NCBI RefSeq assembly: GCF_001971705.1
Contig: NZ_CP019327.1
Coordinates: 496,001 to 560,000 of the forward strand
DNA: 64,000 nt
Reading direction: 5' to 3'
Source: Natronorubrum daqingense
GTDB taxonomy: Archaea; Halobacteriota; Halobacteria; Halobacteriales; Natrialbaceae
The notes beneath the pieces are model-generated. The model did no database searches. It was not told the DNA's origin and saw only the letters and a list, made by a program, of their open reading frames with translations. This document shows, in pieces, positions 17,130 to 26,767 of this stretch. The position numbers and the translations under genes were made by a program. Within the stretch, counting starts at the first letter, position 1. Each line of letters opens with the position of its first letter.

Positions 17130-17857
17130 CGCTGCTCGAGATCGACGGACTCACCAAGCGATTCGGTGGCCTCGTCGCCGTCGACGACTTCGACATGACC
17201 GTCGAGCGCGGCGAGATCGTCGGCTTGATCGGCCCGAACGGCTCGGGCAAGTCGACCGTCTTCAACTGCCTCATGGGGATCTACAACGTCACCGACGGAC
17301 AGATTCACTTCGACGGAGAAGAGATCACGAACGACTCGACTCACGAAATCGTCAACCGCGGGCTCTCTCGAGTCTCCCAAGAGTCGAACCCGATCGACGA
17401 CATGACCGTTCGTGAGAACATCAAGTTGTTCACACTCCCGAACTCCATTCTGGCGTTCTCCGGCGGCGCGAGCGACGAGGAGATCGCCGAGTACGCCGCG
17501 CGCGTAGACATCGAAGACCAACTCGAGGAGCATCCGGGGTCGATGCCCCACGCGGGCGTTCGTCGCTTAGAAATCGCGAAAGCGTTGGCGACGGAGCCGG
17601 AGATGTTGCTCCTCGACGAACCGTTCGCCGGGATGAACCAACAGGAGATCACCGAACTCGCGGCGAAGATGGAGGAGTTCCGCGAGGAGGGAATCACCCA
17701 GGTCGTCGTCGACCACAACATGGGCGGTCTGATGGGACTGGTCGACCGAATCGTCGTCATCAACAACGGCGACTTCCTCGCGGCGGGGACGCCAGAGGAG
17801 ATCGCCGGCGACAACGACGTCCAGGAAGCGTACCTCGCTGGTGAGGTGACACAATGA
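17126..17857 (+). CDS. livG: Branched-chain amino acid ABC ATPase LivG type, altered signature motif
   Basis: A 243-residue ATPase. Walker A is GPNGSGKST near residue 36, Walker B is MLLLDEPFAGM, and the switch His is present in VVVDHNMGG. The ABC signature is unusual: where relatives have LSYGQQRRLEIA, this protein reads MPHAGVRRLEIA (residues 140-148 onward), so the signature Ser and Gly are replaced by Pro141 and Ala143. The flanking RRLEIA shows that the alignment is right. One of the two ATP sites of the LivG-LivF pair would be built with this altered motif. It overlaps livM and livF by 4 nt each. Confidence 0.9.
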   Translation: MTLLEIDGLTKRFGGLVAVDDFDMTVERGEIVGLIGPNGSGKSTVFNCLMGIYNVTDGQIHFDGEEITNDSTHEIVNRGLSRVSQESNPIDDMTVRENIKLFTLPNSILAFSGGASDEEIAEYAARVDIEDQLEEHPGSMPHAGVRRLEIAKALATEPEMLLLDEPFAGMNQQEITELAAKMEEFREEGITQVVVDHNMGGLMGLVDRIVVINNGDFLAAGTPEEIAGDNDVQEAYLAGEVTQ

Positions 17858-18570
17858 GCGACCCACTACTCGAGATCGACGATCTACACGTCTACTACGG
17901 CAAAGCACACGCGCTCAAGGGCGTCTCGGTGTCCGTCGAGCGCGGCGAGATCTACGGCGTCATCGGCCCGAACGGGGCCGGCAAGACGACCATGCTGAAC
18001 GCCGTCGCCGGCTTCGTCGACTACGAGGGAACGATCCGCTACGATGGCCGGGATCTCGCCGACGAGCGAGCCCAGGATATCGTTCAGGATGGCCTCATCT
18101 ACTGTACCGAAGATCGGGATCTGTTCCCGTTCTTCTCGGTCCACGAGAACCTGCTCATGGGGGCGCAGTTCAGAGACGATCGCGAGGCCGTCGAAGCCGA
18201 CCTCGAGATGGTCTACGACCTGTTCCCGCGCTTAGACGAGCGACGCGAGCAGGAGGCCGAAACGATGAGTGGCGGCGAGCAACAGATGCTCGCCATCGGT
18301 CGCGCGCTGATGAGCGACCCCGAGATGCTCATGCTCGACGAGCCCACGATCGGGCTCGCGCCGGTGATCATCCAGGACATCAGCGAGGCCATCGAACGGC
18401 TGCTAGACGAGGGGCTGACCATCTTGCTGGCCGAACAGAACTCGACGTTCGCGTTGCGCCACGCCGAACGACTCTCGCTGATCGAAACCGGCGAAATCGA
18501 ACTCGAGGGAACGGCCTCTGAGTTCCACGACAACGAGTACGTCCGCGAGGCGTACGTCGGCGTTCACTGA
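17854..18570 (+). CDS. livF: Branched-chain amino acid ABC ATPase LivF type
   Basis: A 238-residue second ATPase with all consensus motifs: Walker A GPNGAGKTTM, signature MSGGEQQ at residues 138-144, Walker B MLMLDEPTIGLAP and switch His replaced by the LivF-typical LLAEQN. ATGA overlap with livG. This completes a five-gene receptor-permease-permease-ATPase-ATPase operon (13874-18570). Confidence 0.93.
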   Translation: MSDPLLEIDDLHVYYGKAHALKGVSVSVERGEIYGVIGPNGAGKTTMLNAVAGFVDYEGTIRYDGRDLADERAQDIVQDGLIYCTEDRDLFPFFSVHENLLMGAQFRDDREAVEADLEMVYDLFPRLDERREQEAETMSGGEQQMLAIGRALMSDPEMLMLDEPTIGLAPVIIQDISEAIERLLDEGLTILLAEQNSTFALRHAERLSLIETGEIELEGTASEFHDNEYVREAYVGVH

Positions 18571-18698
18571 GCCGGGTTCCGGTACCGAATTCCCGGTGCA
18601 ACCGCGACGTTCCTCGGTCATTTTTCGCGAAATCCGGGTCGTTCCCTCGAGCGAGGTCCGTATGCACGCCTCCGTTCCCCTCGAGACCGAGCCCTCAG

Positions 18699-19166
18699 TT
18701 AGGGGTCGCTCTCCAAGCCGCCCTGAAACGAGGCGACCGCTTCGCGAAACTCGTCCGGAACGGTGATCGGGCGCTCGGTCTCGAGATCGACGGCGACCTG
18801 CGTGACGCTGCCGTCTGCGAGTAGGTTCTCGTCCTCGAGGCGTTTCACGCGGTAGTCGAACGTGAAACTCGAGGTTCCCATCTCGACGATTCGGATTTCG
18901 TTGACGAGTCGGTCGCCGAACTCGGCCGCGGCGCGGTAGTTCAGTTCGGTGTTGACGACGTGGACCTGCCAGTTGTCGGCTTCCATCTGCTCGTAGCTGT
19001 ACTCGATCTGGCGGAAGAACTCGGAGACCGTCTCGTCCTGAAAGGTGAAGTACTCGCCGTAGAAGACGATTCCCTGCTTGTCGGTTTCGGCGAATCGCAC
19101 GCGATTCTCGAAGACTGGTTGGTAGTCGGGTTCGACGGTTGCGTCCGCATCGTCAGTTGTTCCCAT
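18699..19166 (-). CDS. Hotdog-fold acyl-CoA thioesterase
   Basis: A 155-residue protein of the 4-hydroxybenzoyl-CoA thioesterase/YbgC group. The catalytic motif is FAETDKQGIVFYGEYF near residue 30, where the Asp activates water to cleave the CoA thioester. Chain length and substrate are unknown. The start at 19166 (MGTTDDADATVE) is chosen over an in-frame codon nine positions upstream. It runs in the same direction as the MBL gene upstream (69-nt gap), possibly one transcript. Confidence 0.85.
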   Translation of the reverse strand: MGTTDDADATVEPDYQPVFENRVRFAETDKQGIVFYGEYFTFQDETVSEFFRQIEYSYEQMEADNWQVHVVNTELNYRAAAEFGDRLVNEIRIVEMGTSSFTFDYRVKRLEDENLLADGSVTQVAVDLETERPITVPDEFREAVASFQGGLESDP

Positions 19167-19235
19167 ACCACCTACCGCTGGTTCGACCGGCAAAGTCGTA
19201 CCGACCTCGGCAACTCGCTTCGGTACCAGGCGGTG

Positions 19236-20027
19236 CTATAACTCCGAGAGCACCTCGAGATCGTCGCCGTCGTGTCCGCAGATAACGGTCGCGTCGTGGC
19301 GACGCTCGAGGTCCTGAACCGTTCGCAGGCTCTCGAGCCAGTGGCGTTTGCTCCAGAGCAATGCGCCGCCCATCGGGAGTTCGTCGTAATAATTCGCGCG
19401 GGTGTAGGCCTGGTCGCCGGCGAGAACGACCGTTCCGACGCCGTCGAGGTCGAGTTTCACGCCGAGTAACCCGGGTGTGTGACCGGGAAGGTGAACGAAC
19501 TCGAGGTCCGTGAAGTGCTGTTCGCGATCGTCGTGAACGATCCGCCAGTTCAGGTCGTGATCGAAGTCCCCGGCGATGTAGGCGTCGTCGCCCTCGTCGG
19601 TCTTTACGCTGTAGTAGGCGAACTCGAGTTCGCGTTTGTGGACGTAGATCGGCGTCTCGGTGCCCGCGAATGCCCCAAGGCCGCCCGCGTGATCGAGGTG
19701 GAGGTGCGTCTGGATCACGCAATCGATATCCGAGATGGTGTAGCCGGCGTCGGCGAGGTCGTCCTCGAGCGGACGCAGACCGGTGTGTTCGAACGCGGCG
19801 TAGAGGCCGTCGGGCCAGTGACCCGAATTCGCCTCGGGATGAGAGCCGGTGTCCCAGAGGATCGTCGCCTCGGGGTGATCGATCACGAGGTTGTAGACGG
19901 GGCCATCACCCATCAGCGTCTGCGGATTCGGCTCGTCGGCCGTCCCCAACGTCTGGCCCTCGATGATGTTGTTCACGTCGGTCGTGATCGTTCCGCGCTC
20001 GAGTACTGAAAGCGTCGCATCGACCAT
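19236..20027 (-). CDS. MBL-fold hydrolase, N-acyl homoserine lactonase-like
   Basis: A 263-residue metallo-beta-lactamase protein. TILWDTGSHP (residue about 56), THLHLDHAGG (about 107), HLPGHTPG and LAGDQAY give the dinuclear metal site; ICGHDGDD supplies the last His. The spacing and WDTG motif resemble the AiiA-type lactonase branch, although haloarchaeal relatives have unproven substrates. TATA-like TTTATAG lies about 25 nt upstream of the start (20050-20056), so leaderless transcription is plausible. Confidence 0.85.
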   Translation of the reverse strand: MVDATLSVLERGTITTDVNNIIEGQTLGTADEPNPQTLMGDGPVYNLVIDHPEATILWDTGSHPEANSGHWPDGLYAAFEHTGLRPLEDDLADAGYTISDIDCVIQTHLHLDHAGGLGAFAGTETPIYVHKRELEFAYYSVKTDEGDDAYIAGDFDHDLNWRIVHDDREQHFTDLEFVHLPGHTPGLLGVKLDLDGVGTVVLAGDQAYTRANYYDELPMGGALLWSKRHWLESLRTVQDLERRHDATVICGHDGDDLEVLSEL

Positions 20028-20137
20028 ACGACAGCGTCTCTCTCCGACGGTTTATAGCTCAGGTCGGCCAAAATTTGCCCGAATCGGTACGAGATGCGCT
20101 CGAGTCGCTGTTCATGCCAGCCGTAGCACTACCCGTC

Positions 20138-20154
20138 GGGCCGTCGAACGGCCC
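20138..20154 (+). promoter_or_regulatory. Hairpin just before a small membrane protein gene
   Basis: GGGCCGT-CGA-ACGGCCC forms a perfect 7-bp stem with a 3-nt loop, ending 2 nt before the ATG at 20157. In the mRNA it would occupy the ribosome landing site; in DNA it could be an operator. No Shine-Dalgarno lies between the hairpin and the start. Confidence 0.45.
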
Positions 20155-20156
20155 GT

Positions 20157-20291
20157 ATGGTCCGAGTCTCGACCCTCGTCATCCTCGCCGGTATCGTCTT
20201 GTTGTTCATCCCGATTCCGCCCGTCGCGACGGTATCCGGCGTGATCGTCATCCTGATCGGCCTCGCGCTCAGGTTTCTGACGGATCTCTGA
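20157..20291 (+). CDS. 44-residue small membrane protein
   Basis: The frame reads MVRVSTLVILAGIVLLFIP, then IPPVATVSG and a second hydrophobic stretch VIVILIGLALRFL, ending TDL. This is a clean two-helix hairpin with a Pro-rich turn, typical of small haloarchaeal membrane proteins. Codon use is consistent with the neighbours. It lies alone between two minus-strand genes and directly after a strong hairpin. Function unknown. Confidence 0.7.
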   Translation: MVRVSTLVILAGIVLLFIPIPPVATVSGVIVILIGLALRFLTDL

Positions 20292-20326
20292 ACGGCTCAC
20301 GGAGACGCCCGCATTCGGCGGGGCAC

Positions 20327-22096
20327 CTACGTCTCCGGATCGGCCAGCACCTCCGGTTCCTCGAGGTATTCCTCGATTCCCTCTGCCGCGCGAAATGCTA
20401 GCGCGCCGACGGTGCCGGTCGGGTTGTAGCCGCTGTTGTGGACGAACGCCGACGCTCCGGGGACGAACAGGTTGTGGGCGTCCCAACACTGGAGGTAGTT
20501 GTTGACGACCGATTCGTCGGGATCGGCACCCATGATTGCCCCGCCGGTGTTGTGAGTCGTCTGATACGGGATAATGTCGAAGTCACCCTCGAGGCCGCCG
20601 CTGGCGTCGACCTGATCGGCCCCCATCTCCGCCATGACCTCCTCGCAGACGTCGCTGCCGTACTCCGCGAGCGCGTAGTCCTGATCGTGCCAGTTGAACG
20701 TCATTCGAAGCAGCGGCAGGCCGTAGTCGTCAGTGTAGTTCGGATCGAGGTCGAGGTAGTTGTCCTGGAACGGCAAGACGGCTCCCTGACAGGATATCTC
20801 GAGGCGGCTGTGATTGTACTCGAGACTCGCCTCTTTGAACTCGGAGCCCCACGAGGGAGTGTCCTCGGGGACGGGGTTGTTGGCGATCGGTCGTTCGCCC
20901 GTCTGGTTGATGGCGACGTTCCCACCGTGGAGGAAGTCCTCGTCCTCGTGATCGAAGTTATCGCCGTTGATGTCGTCGAATGAGGCTCCGAGTGCGCCCG
21001 CGCCCATGTAGAGGTTCCACTCCTCGTCCTCGAAGAAACCGGTGGCGCTGCCGCCCATATTCTGGTAGCAGTAGTTCTTCCCGACGACGCCCTCGCCCGT
21101 TTCGGGATCGTACGGCTCCCCGATACCCGACAAGAGGAGCAGGCGCACGTTGTTGAGCACGTACGCCGTGAGGGCGACGACGTCGGCCGGTTGCTCGTAG
21201 ACGGTGTTCGTCCTCGAGTCGACGTACTTCACCCCCGTCACCGCCTCGTCGTCCTCGTCGTAGAGCAACTCGACGACGTTCGAGTGCGTCCGGAGTTCGA
21301 AGTTCCCCGTGTCCTCGGCGGCGGGAAGGACGGTGACGGTCGGATCCGACTTGGCGCCCCACTCGCAGCCGAAGCGTTCGCAGTAGCCACAGTACTCACA
21401 CTGCCCGAGGTTGATGCCGTCGGGGTTCTCGTACGTTTCCGAGAGGTTCGCCGAGGGCTGCATGAACGGTTCGTAGCCGGCCGCGTCGGCCCCTTCCGCG
21501 AACACCTCGAGCGAGGGCGTCTGCATCATCGGCGGTAGCGGGTAATCCCTGGCTCGCGGCCCTTCGTATGGGTTCCCTTCGTCCTGTATCTCGCCCTCGA
21601 TGTTACCGGCAACACCGGAGATGCCGGCCGTGTACTCGAACTCGTCGTAGTAGGGCTCGAGTTCCTCGTAGGTGATCCCCCAGTCCTGGAGTTGCATGTC
21701 CTCGGGGATGGCGTCCTCACCGTACTCGTCGATCGTCTCCGATTCGATCTCGAAGTCGTAGGGGAGGAACCGCCACGTGATGCCGTTCCAGTGGACGCCA
21801 GCGCCGCCGACGCCGGTCCCGGGCAGGAACGCGCCGTAGCGACGCATCGGTAACGCCGTATCGTCCGGTTCGTGACGGAAGGTGAGCGTCTCCCTCGAGA
21901 GGTCCTGCATGAGCTTATAGCGCAGCGCGTAGCCCAGTTCGTCGTGAACGGTCAGCCAGTCGTCCGTGTCGCGCTCGCCGCCGCGTTCTAAGCCGACGAC
22001 GTCGTAGTCGGCCTGTGCCAGTTCCTTCGCGATGATGCCGCCAGTCCAGCCCACGCCGACGGTGACGACGTCGACGGGATCGAGTTCTTCTGCCAT
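20327..22096 (-). CDS. GMC oxidoreductase (gluconate/alcohol dehydrogenase flavoprotein type)
   Basis: A 589-residue FAD enzyme of the glucose-methanol-choline family. The dinucleotide motif GVGWTGG is near residue 14, LERGGE binds FAD, and the C-terminal FVHNSGYNPTGTVGALA closes the FAD site. A cysteine-rich segment CEYCGYCERFGCEWG (about residues 237-251) could hold an iron-sulfur cluster, as in membrane sugar/gluconate dehydrogenases. No signal peptide of its own; it may be exported piggyback with the Tat-bearing subunit encoded 78 nt upstream. Substrate (gluconate, sugar or alcohol) is unknown. I chose the ATG at 22096 (MAEELDPVD). Confidence 0.88.
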   Translation of the reverse strand: MAEELDPVDVVTVGVGWTGGIIAKELAQADYDVVGLERGGERDTDDWLTVHDELGYALRYKLMQDLSRETLTFRHEPDDTALPMRRYGAFLPGTGVGGAGVHWNGITWRFLPYDFEIESETIDEYGEDAIPEDMQLQDWGITYEELEPYYDEFEYTAGISGVAGNIEGEIQDEGNPYEGPRARDYPLPPMMQTPSLEVFAEGADAAGYEPFMQPSANLSETYENPDGINLGQCEYCGYCERFGCEWGAKSDPTVTVLPAAEDTGNFELRTHSNVVELLYDEDDEAVTGVKYVDSRTNTVYEQPADVVALTAYVLNNVRLLLLSGIGEPYDPETGEGVVGKNYCYQNMGGSATGFFEDEEWNLYMGAGALGASFDDINGDNFDHEDEDFLHGGNVAINQTGERPIANNPVPEDTPSWGSEFKEASLEYNHSRLEISCQGAVLPFQDNYLDLDPNYTDDYGLPLLRMTFNWHDQDYALAEYGSDVCEEVMAEMGADQVDASGGLEGDFDIIPYQTTHNTGGAIMGADPDESVVNNYLQCWDAHNLFVPGASAFVHNSGYNPTGTVGALAFRAAEGIEEYLEEPEVLADPET

Positions 22097-22174
22097 TGTA
22101 TCAATCTGTGAGTGTGTCGCGATTCGGTCGGTCGTCGATACGCCGCAGATTCGCACACCGCTTCGTCGCTCGGC

Positions 22175-23392
<1,218 letters not shown>

Positions 23393-23542
23393 GGGGGTTC
23401 CCGACTCTCGAGAGCCGTGTAGTTCGGTACCCTTCGTGTGACGGTATCACACACCAGTAGTGTCGCCGATACCCCACAGGAATGGTACGCGCCAGCAGCG
23501 AGGGGGTCAATCGCTTTCCGTCCACTCGTCGTAGGCGCGGGT

Positions 23543-24838
23543 ATGCAGTCGACTCCACGGGTACTCGTCGCGGGCGGTGGACTGGCCGGCCTCGTCGCGG
23601 CGCGTCACCTCGCGGGCGGCGGGGCCGACGTGACCCTCCTCGAGCGCCGCGACGCGGTCGGCGGTCGAGTTCGGACTATCGAACGGGACGGGTACCGATT
23701 CGACAGCGGATTCCAGGTGCTCTTCCCCGCGTATCCGGCCGTCAGGCGGGAACTGGACCTCGAGGCCCTGGACCTCCGTCGGTTCACCTCCGGAGCCACT
23801 ATCGCCCGACCGACCCACCGTTCCGTCCTCGCAAATCCCCTCGACGCGCCGCGAACGCTCCCGTCGACGCTGTTCAACGCCGATATCACAATCGGTGACC
23901 GACTCCGCGTCGCGGCGCTCTGGTGGGACTTTCGGGATCTCGAGCCAGAGACGTTCTTCGACGACCTGGAGGGTGGCGACGAGTCGATCGAACGATACCT
24001 CCGCGAGCAGGGTTTCTCGGATGGATTCGTCGAGCGGTTCGTCGCGCCCTTTTACGGCGGGATCACGCTCGATCGCTCGCTGTCGACCTCGAGACGGGTC
24101 TTCGAGTACACGTTCCGAACCCTCGCTACGGGTGGAGCTGCGGTGCCCGCAGAAGGAATGGAAGCGATTCCGAACCAACTCGCCAAGCGTGTTCGAGAGG
24201 TCGGCGGAGCCATCGAGACCGGTTGCGAGGTGACGGAGGTTCGAAACGGACCGGGCGAGGGCTCCGTGCGAGTAACGACCGATGGCGGAACCGACGACTG
24301 GGACGCCGTCGTTGTCGCGACCGACCCGCCGACGGCGCGCGAACTCACCGGCCTCGAGTCGATCCCCACCGACGCCCGGAGTTGCGTCACGCAGTACTAC
24401 GCGCTGGTCGATGACTCGAGCCTCGAGACGGGGAAGCGACTCCTGTTGAACGCGGTCGACGACGAGGGGCCGAATCACGTCGTCCCACACAGCGCGGTCG
24501 CGCCGGAGTACGCACCCGACGGGGTGACGTTGCTGAGTGCAACGTACCTCGGCCAGCCGGAAGCGGACGACAGCGAACTGGCCGAGCGAACGCAGACAGC
24601 TCTCGAGTCGTGGTATCCCGACGGTGGGTTCGAGGACCTCGAAGTTCTTCACACCGAACGCGTCGAGTTCGCGCAGTTCGAGCAGCCACCAGGCATCCAC
24701 GGGGAGTTGCCAGACGCCCGCGACCCCGACGAATCGGTATATCTGGCCGGCGACTACACCCGCTGGTCGTCGATTCAGGGCGCGATGCGAAGCGGCCGAG
24801 ACGCGGCTCAGGCCGTTCTCGAGGACTGCTCGCAGTAA
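23543..24838 (+). CDS. FAD-dependent amine oxidase/phytoene desaturase-like flavoprotein
   Basis: A 431-residue NAD(P)/FAD-binding protein. VLVAGGGLAGLVAARHLAGGG (residues 7-27) is the FAD Rossmann motif, followed by LLERRDAVGGRVRT, and the C-terminal YLAGDYTRWSSIQGAMRSG closes the FAD site as in amine oxidases, protoporphyrinogen oxidases and carotenoid desaturases. The exact reaction is unclear. The upstream frame to 23438 is discarded because MQSTPRVLVAGGG is the canonical start. It is divergent from the gluconate dehydrogenase pair across 150 bp. Confidence 0.87.
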   Translation: MQSTPRVLVAGGGLAGLVAARHLAGGGADVTLLERRDAVGGRVRTIERDGYRFDSGFQVLFPAYPAVRRELDLEALDLRRFTSGATIARPTHRSVLANPLDAPRTLPSTLFNADITIGDRLRVAALWWDFRDLEPETFFDDLEGGDESIERYLREQGFSDGFVERFVAPFYGGITLDRSLSTSRRVFEYTFRTLATGGAAVPAEGMEAIPNQLAKRVREVGGAIETGCEVTEVRNGPGEGSVRVTTDGGTDDWDAVVVATDPPTARELTGLESIPTDARSCVTQYYALVDDSSLETGKRLLLNAVDDEGPNHVVPHSAVAPEYAPDGVTLLSATYLGQPEADDSELAERTQTALESWYPDGGFEDLEVLHTERVEFAQFEQPPGIHGELPDARDPDESVYLAGDYTRWSSIQGAMRSGRDAAQAVLEDCSQ

Positions 24839-24875
24839 TCGGGTTCAGAGGATGATGCTCGACGTCGAGTTGATT

Positions 24876-25580
24876 TCAAAGTAATCGCCGACACTCACCG
24901 AGCGGCGGGAACCACAACGGTTCGTCGCTCGAGTCGTCCCAGACGCCGGGATGAAACCGATCCACGTTCGAAATCAGCGGCGACTGAAAGTCGCGCGCGT
25001 ACATTCCGTTGACCGTCGCACCGGCTGCGAGGGGAGTGAACGCGGGCACCATCATCACGTCGGCACCGTCGTAAACGTTCGGTCCGTAGAGGAAACACGG
25101 CAGTTTGCGACCCTCGACCGACAGCGCCGGATGATCGTGGCCGACGACGTATCTCGCGGCTTCCGTCTCCGGCCGTTCGTGGCCGTGACAGACCACCGTC
25201 TCGCCGTCGGCGAGTCGATACTCGCTCGCGGTCTCACCGTCGAAGACCGACTCGAGCATCGAGTCGTGGTTCCCCAGCGTCACGACGAGGGAGGCCCCGG
25301 CATCGTTGATGGCTTCCTCGAGCGCGGCCAGGTCCCGCTCGACGCCCCGCGGAATCGTCTGGAAGGAGTGGAGAAGGTCACCGGCGACGACGACCGTTGC
25401 GGGTTCTGTGCGAGCGAGGAGTGACTCGAGCGCGTCGCGGACGGCCAGTCCGTCGTCGATGGGCGCGTCGACGCTCGAGTCGGCGGCCCGACCGAGGTGT
25501 ATGTCGGCGATCACGAGCGTGTCGGCTGCGGGAACGAAGAGCGCGCGATCGGAAAGCGAGAGGGAGGGAGTCGCGGTCAC
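24876..25580 (-). CDS. ICC-like metallophosphoesterase
   Basis: A 234-residue calcineurin-like phosphoesterase. Metal-binding motifs appear in order: DIHLGRA near residue 26, VVAGDLLHSF near 65, TLGNHDSM near 95, HGHE near 130 and VGHDHPA near 142. The start is GTG at 25580, which overlaps the artA stop codon (GTGA), so translation depends on artA. Relatives are often annotated as DNA-processing or phosphodiesterase proteins in archaea, but the substrate is unproven. Confidence 0.87.
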   Translation of the reverse strand: MTATPSLSLSDRALFVPAADTLVIADIHLGRAADSSVDAPIDDGLAVRDALESLLARTEPATVVVAGDLLHSFQTIPRGVERDLAALEEAINDAGASLVVTLGNHDSMLESVFDGETASEYRLADGETVVCHGHERPETEAARYVVGHDHPALSVEGRKLPCFLYGPNVYDGADVMMVPAFTPLAAGATVNGMYARDFQSPLISNVDRFHPGVWDDSSDEPLWFPPLGECRRLL

Positions 25581-26587
25581 TGTGAGGAGTAGCGGTGATC
25601 CGGACGGGCGTCGGATTTGCCGAGCGCCTCGAAGAGGTCGTACTCGGTGCCCGTGAGGACGAAGAGGACTTCCTCGAGTGGCGCGAGGATCTCGGGGAGA
25701 ATCTTGACGAGGACGTACGTGATTCCGACGAGAGCGACGACAGCGAGCACCTGCGAGATGTAGTTGTGGGCGACCAGATACGAGACGCGGTCGGGCTGTG
25801 CGCCCATGTACGTCGTCATGAACGAGACGAGCCACTCTTGTTGGAACCAGCCCCACGGCGAGGCGAGTCCGATGAAGACGTTGCGAACGAGGTTGAGGAA
25901 CCAGATGACGACGATAGAAAGCGAGAACGCCGCCGCTTTGCGTTTGAACGGTGCGTTCACGGCAGCGATGAGGCCACCGAAGATCGCCATGCTACCGAGG
26001 CCCGTACACGCGAGGACGATGTACGTCGTCCGACCGGTCACCGTTTCGTCGGGATCGAAGTCGAAACGACTCTCGTAGCCGTTCGCTCCTTCGTTGATGC
26101 CCGGACTGTGGCCGAGGAGTTCCATCGCGACGTGCGTCTGGGCCGCCGTCGTCTCGATCAGCCACTGGCGAACGAACGGGATCGTTTCCGCCGGCAGATA
26201 GATCAGCCCCATCAGGGCGATCGCTTTCGTCAGGAGGAACAGCGAATTCCGTCCGTTCCAGAGGAGGTAGCCGGTGTAGACACACAACGGCAGCGCGACG
26301 ACTGCGAGAACGGTCTGCAACGGACTCTGGGCGTCAGCGTAGTAGTACGGCACCATCGTGAGCCAGAACACGCCGAAGGTGAACCACGCACCCGTCCCCA
26401 GATAGCGCGCCGGTTCTCGGACACCCTGCCACTCGAGACCCAAGGCGAGGAGAAACGCGCCGATTGCAACCCACGCCAGTGCGTCCGTCATCCCAATCGA
26501 CGAGAAGAGCGCTGGCGTCGTGCTTGCAGCCTCGAGGCCGACGACCGACGCAGATTCGGCCGTCGAAAAAGCGAACGACATAGTCAT
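25577..26587 (-). CDS. artA: Archaeosortase A
   Basis: ArtA is the membrane transpeptidase-like enzyme that processes PGF-CTERM surface proteins such as the S-layer glycoprotein, linking them to a lipid. The 336-residue product has about eight hydrophobic helices. The active-site Cys194 sits in VLACTGLGSM and Arg235 in LNLVRNVFIG; their 41-residue spacing matches the catalytic Cys and Arg reported for Haloferax volcanii ArtA (from memory). The third basic residue may be Arg267 or His274. No PGF-CTERM substrate is encoded in the window. Two in-frame starts (26587, 26581) are equally good. Confidence 0.93.
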   Translation of the reverse strand: MTMSFAFSTAESASVVGLEAASTTPALFSSIGMTDALAWVAIGAFLLALGLEWQGVREPARYLGTGAWFTFGVFWLTMVPYYYADAQSPLQTVLAVVALPLCVYTGYLLWNGRNSLFLLTKAIALMGLIYLPAETIPFVRQWLIETTAAQTHVAMELLGHSPGINEGANGYESRFDFDPDETVTGRTTYIVLACTGLGSMAIFGGLIAAVNAPFKRKAAAFSLSIVVIWFLNLVRNVFIGLASPWGWFQQEWLVSFMTTYMGAQPDRVSYLVAHNYISQVLAVVALVGITYVLVKILPEILAPLEEVLFVLTGTEYDLFEALGKSDARPDHRYSSQ

Positions 26588-26767
26588 CGAATACTGACGA
26601 ACCCTCCTGCTATCAACTTGACGACTCGTGGTTCAGTTGCCCGATTCGTCAGTGTGTCACAGTACCGGTACGTGTCCGGCGAAGAACGTCGAACTCGAGA
26701 ATCGATAGCCCAATTCGGTCGTCGCTGACCGAGGGGCTTTTTGGCACGCTCGTGAAAGTACCGGCGT

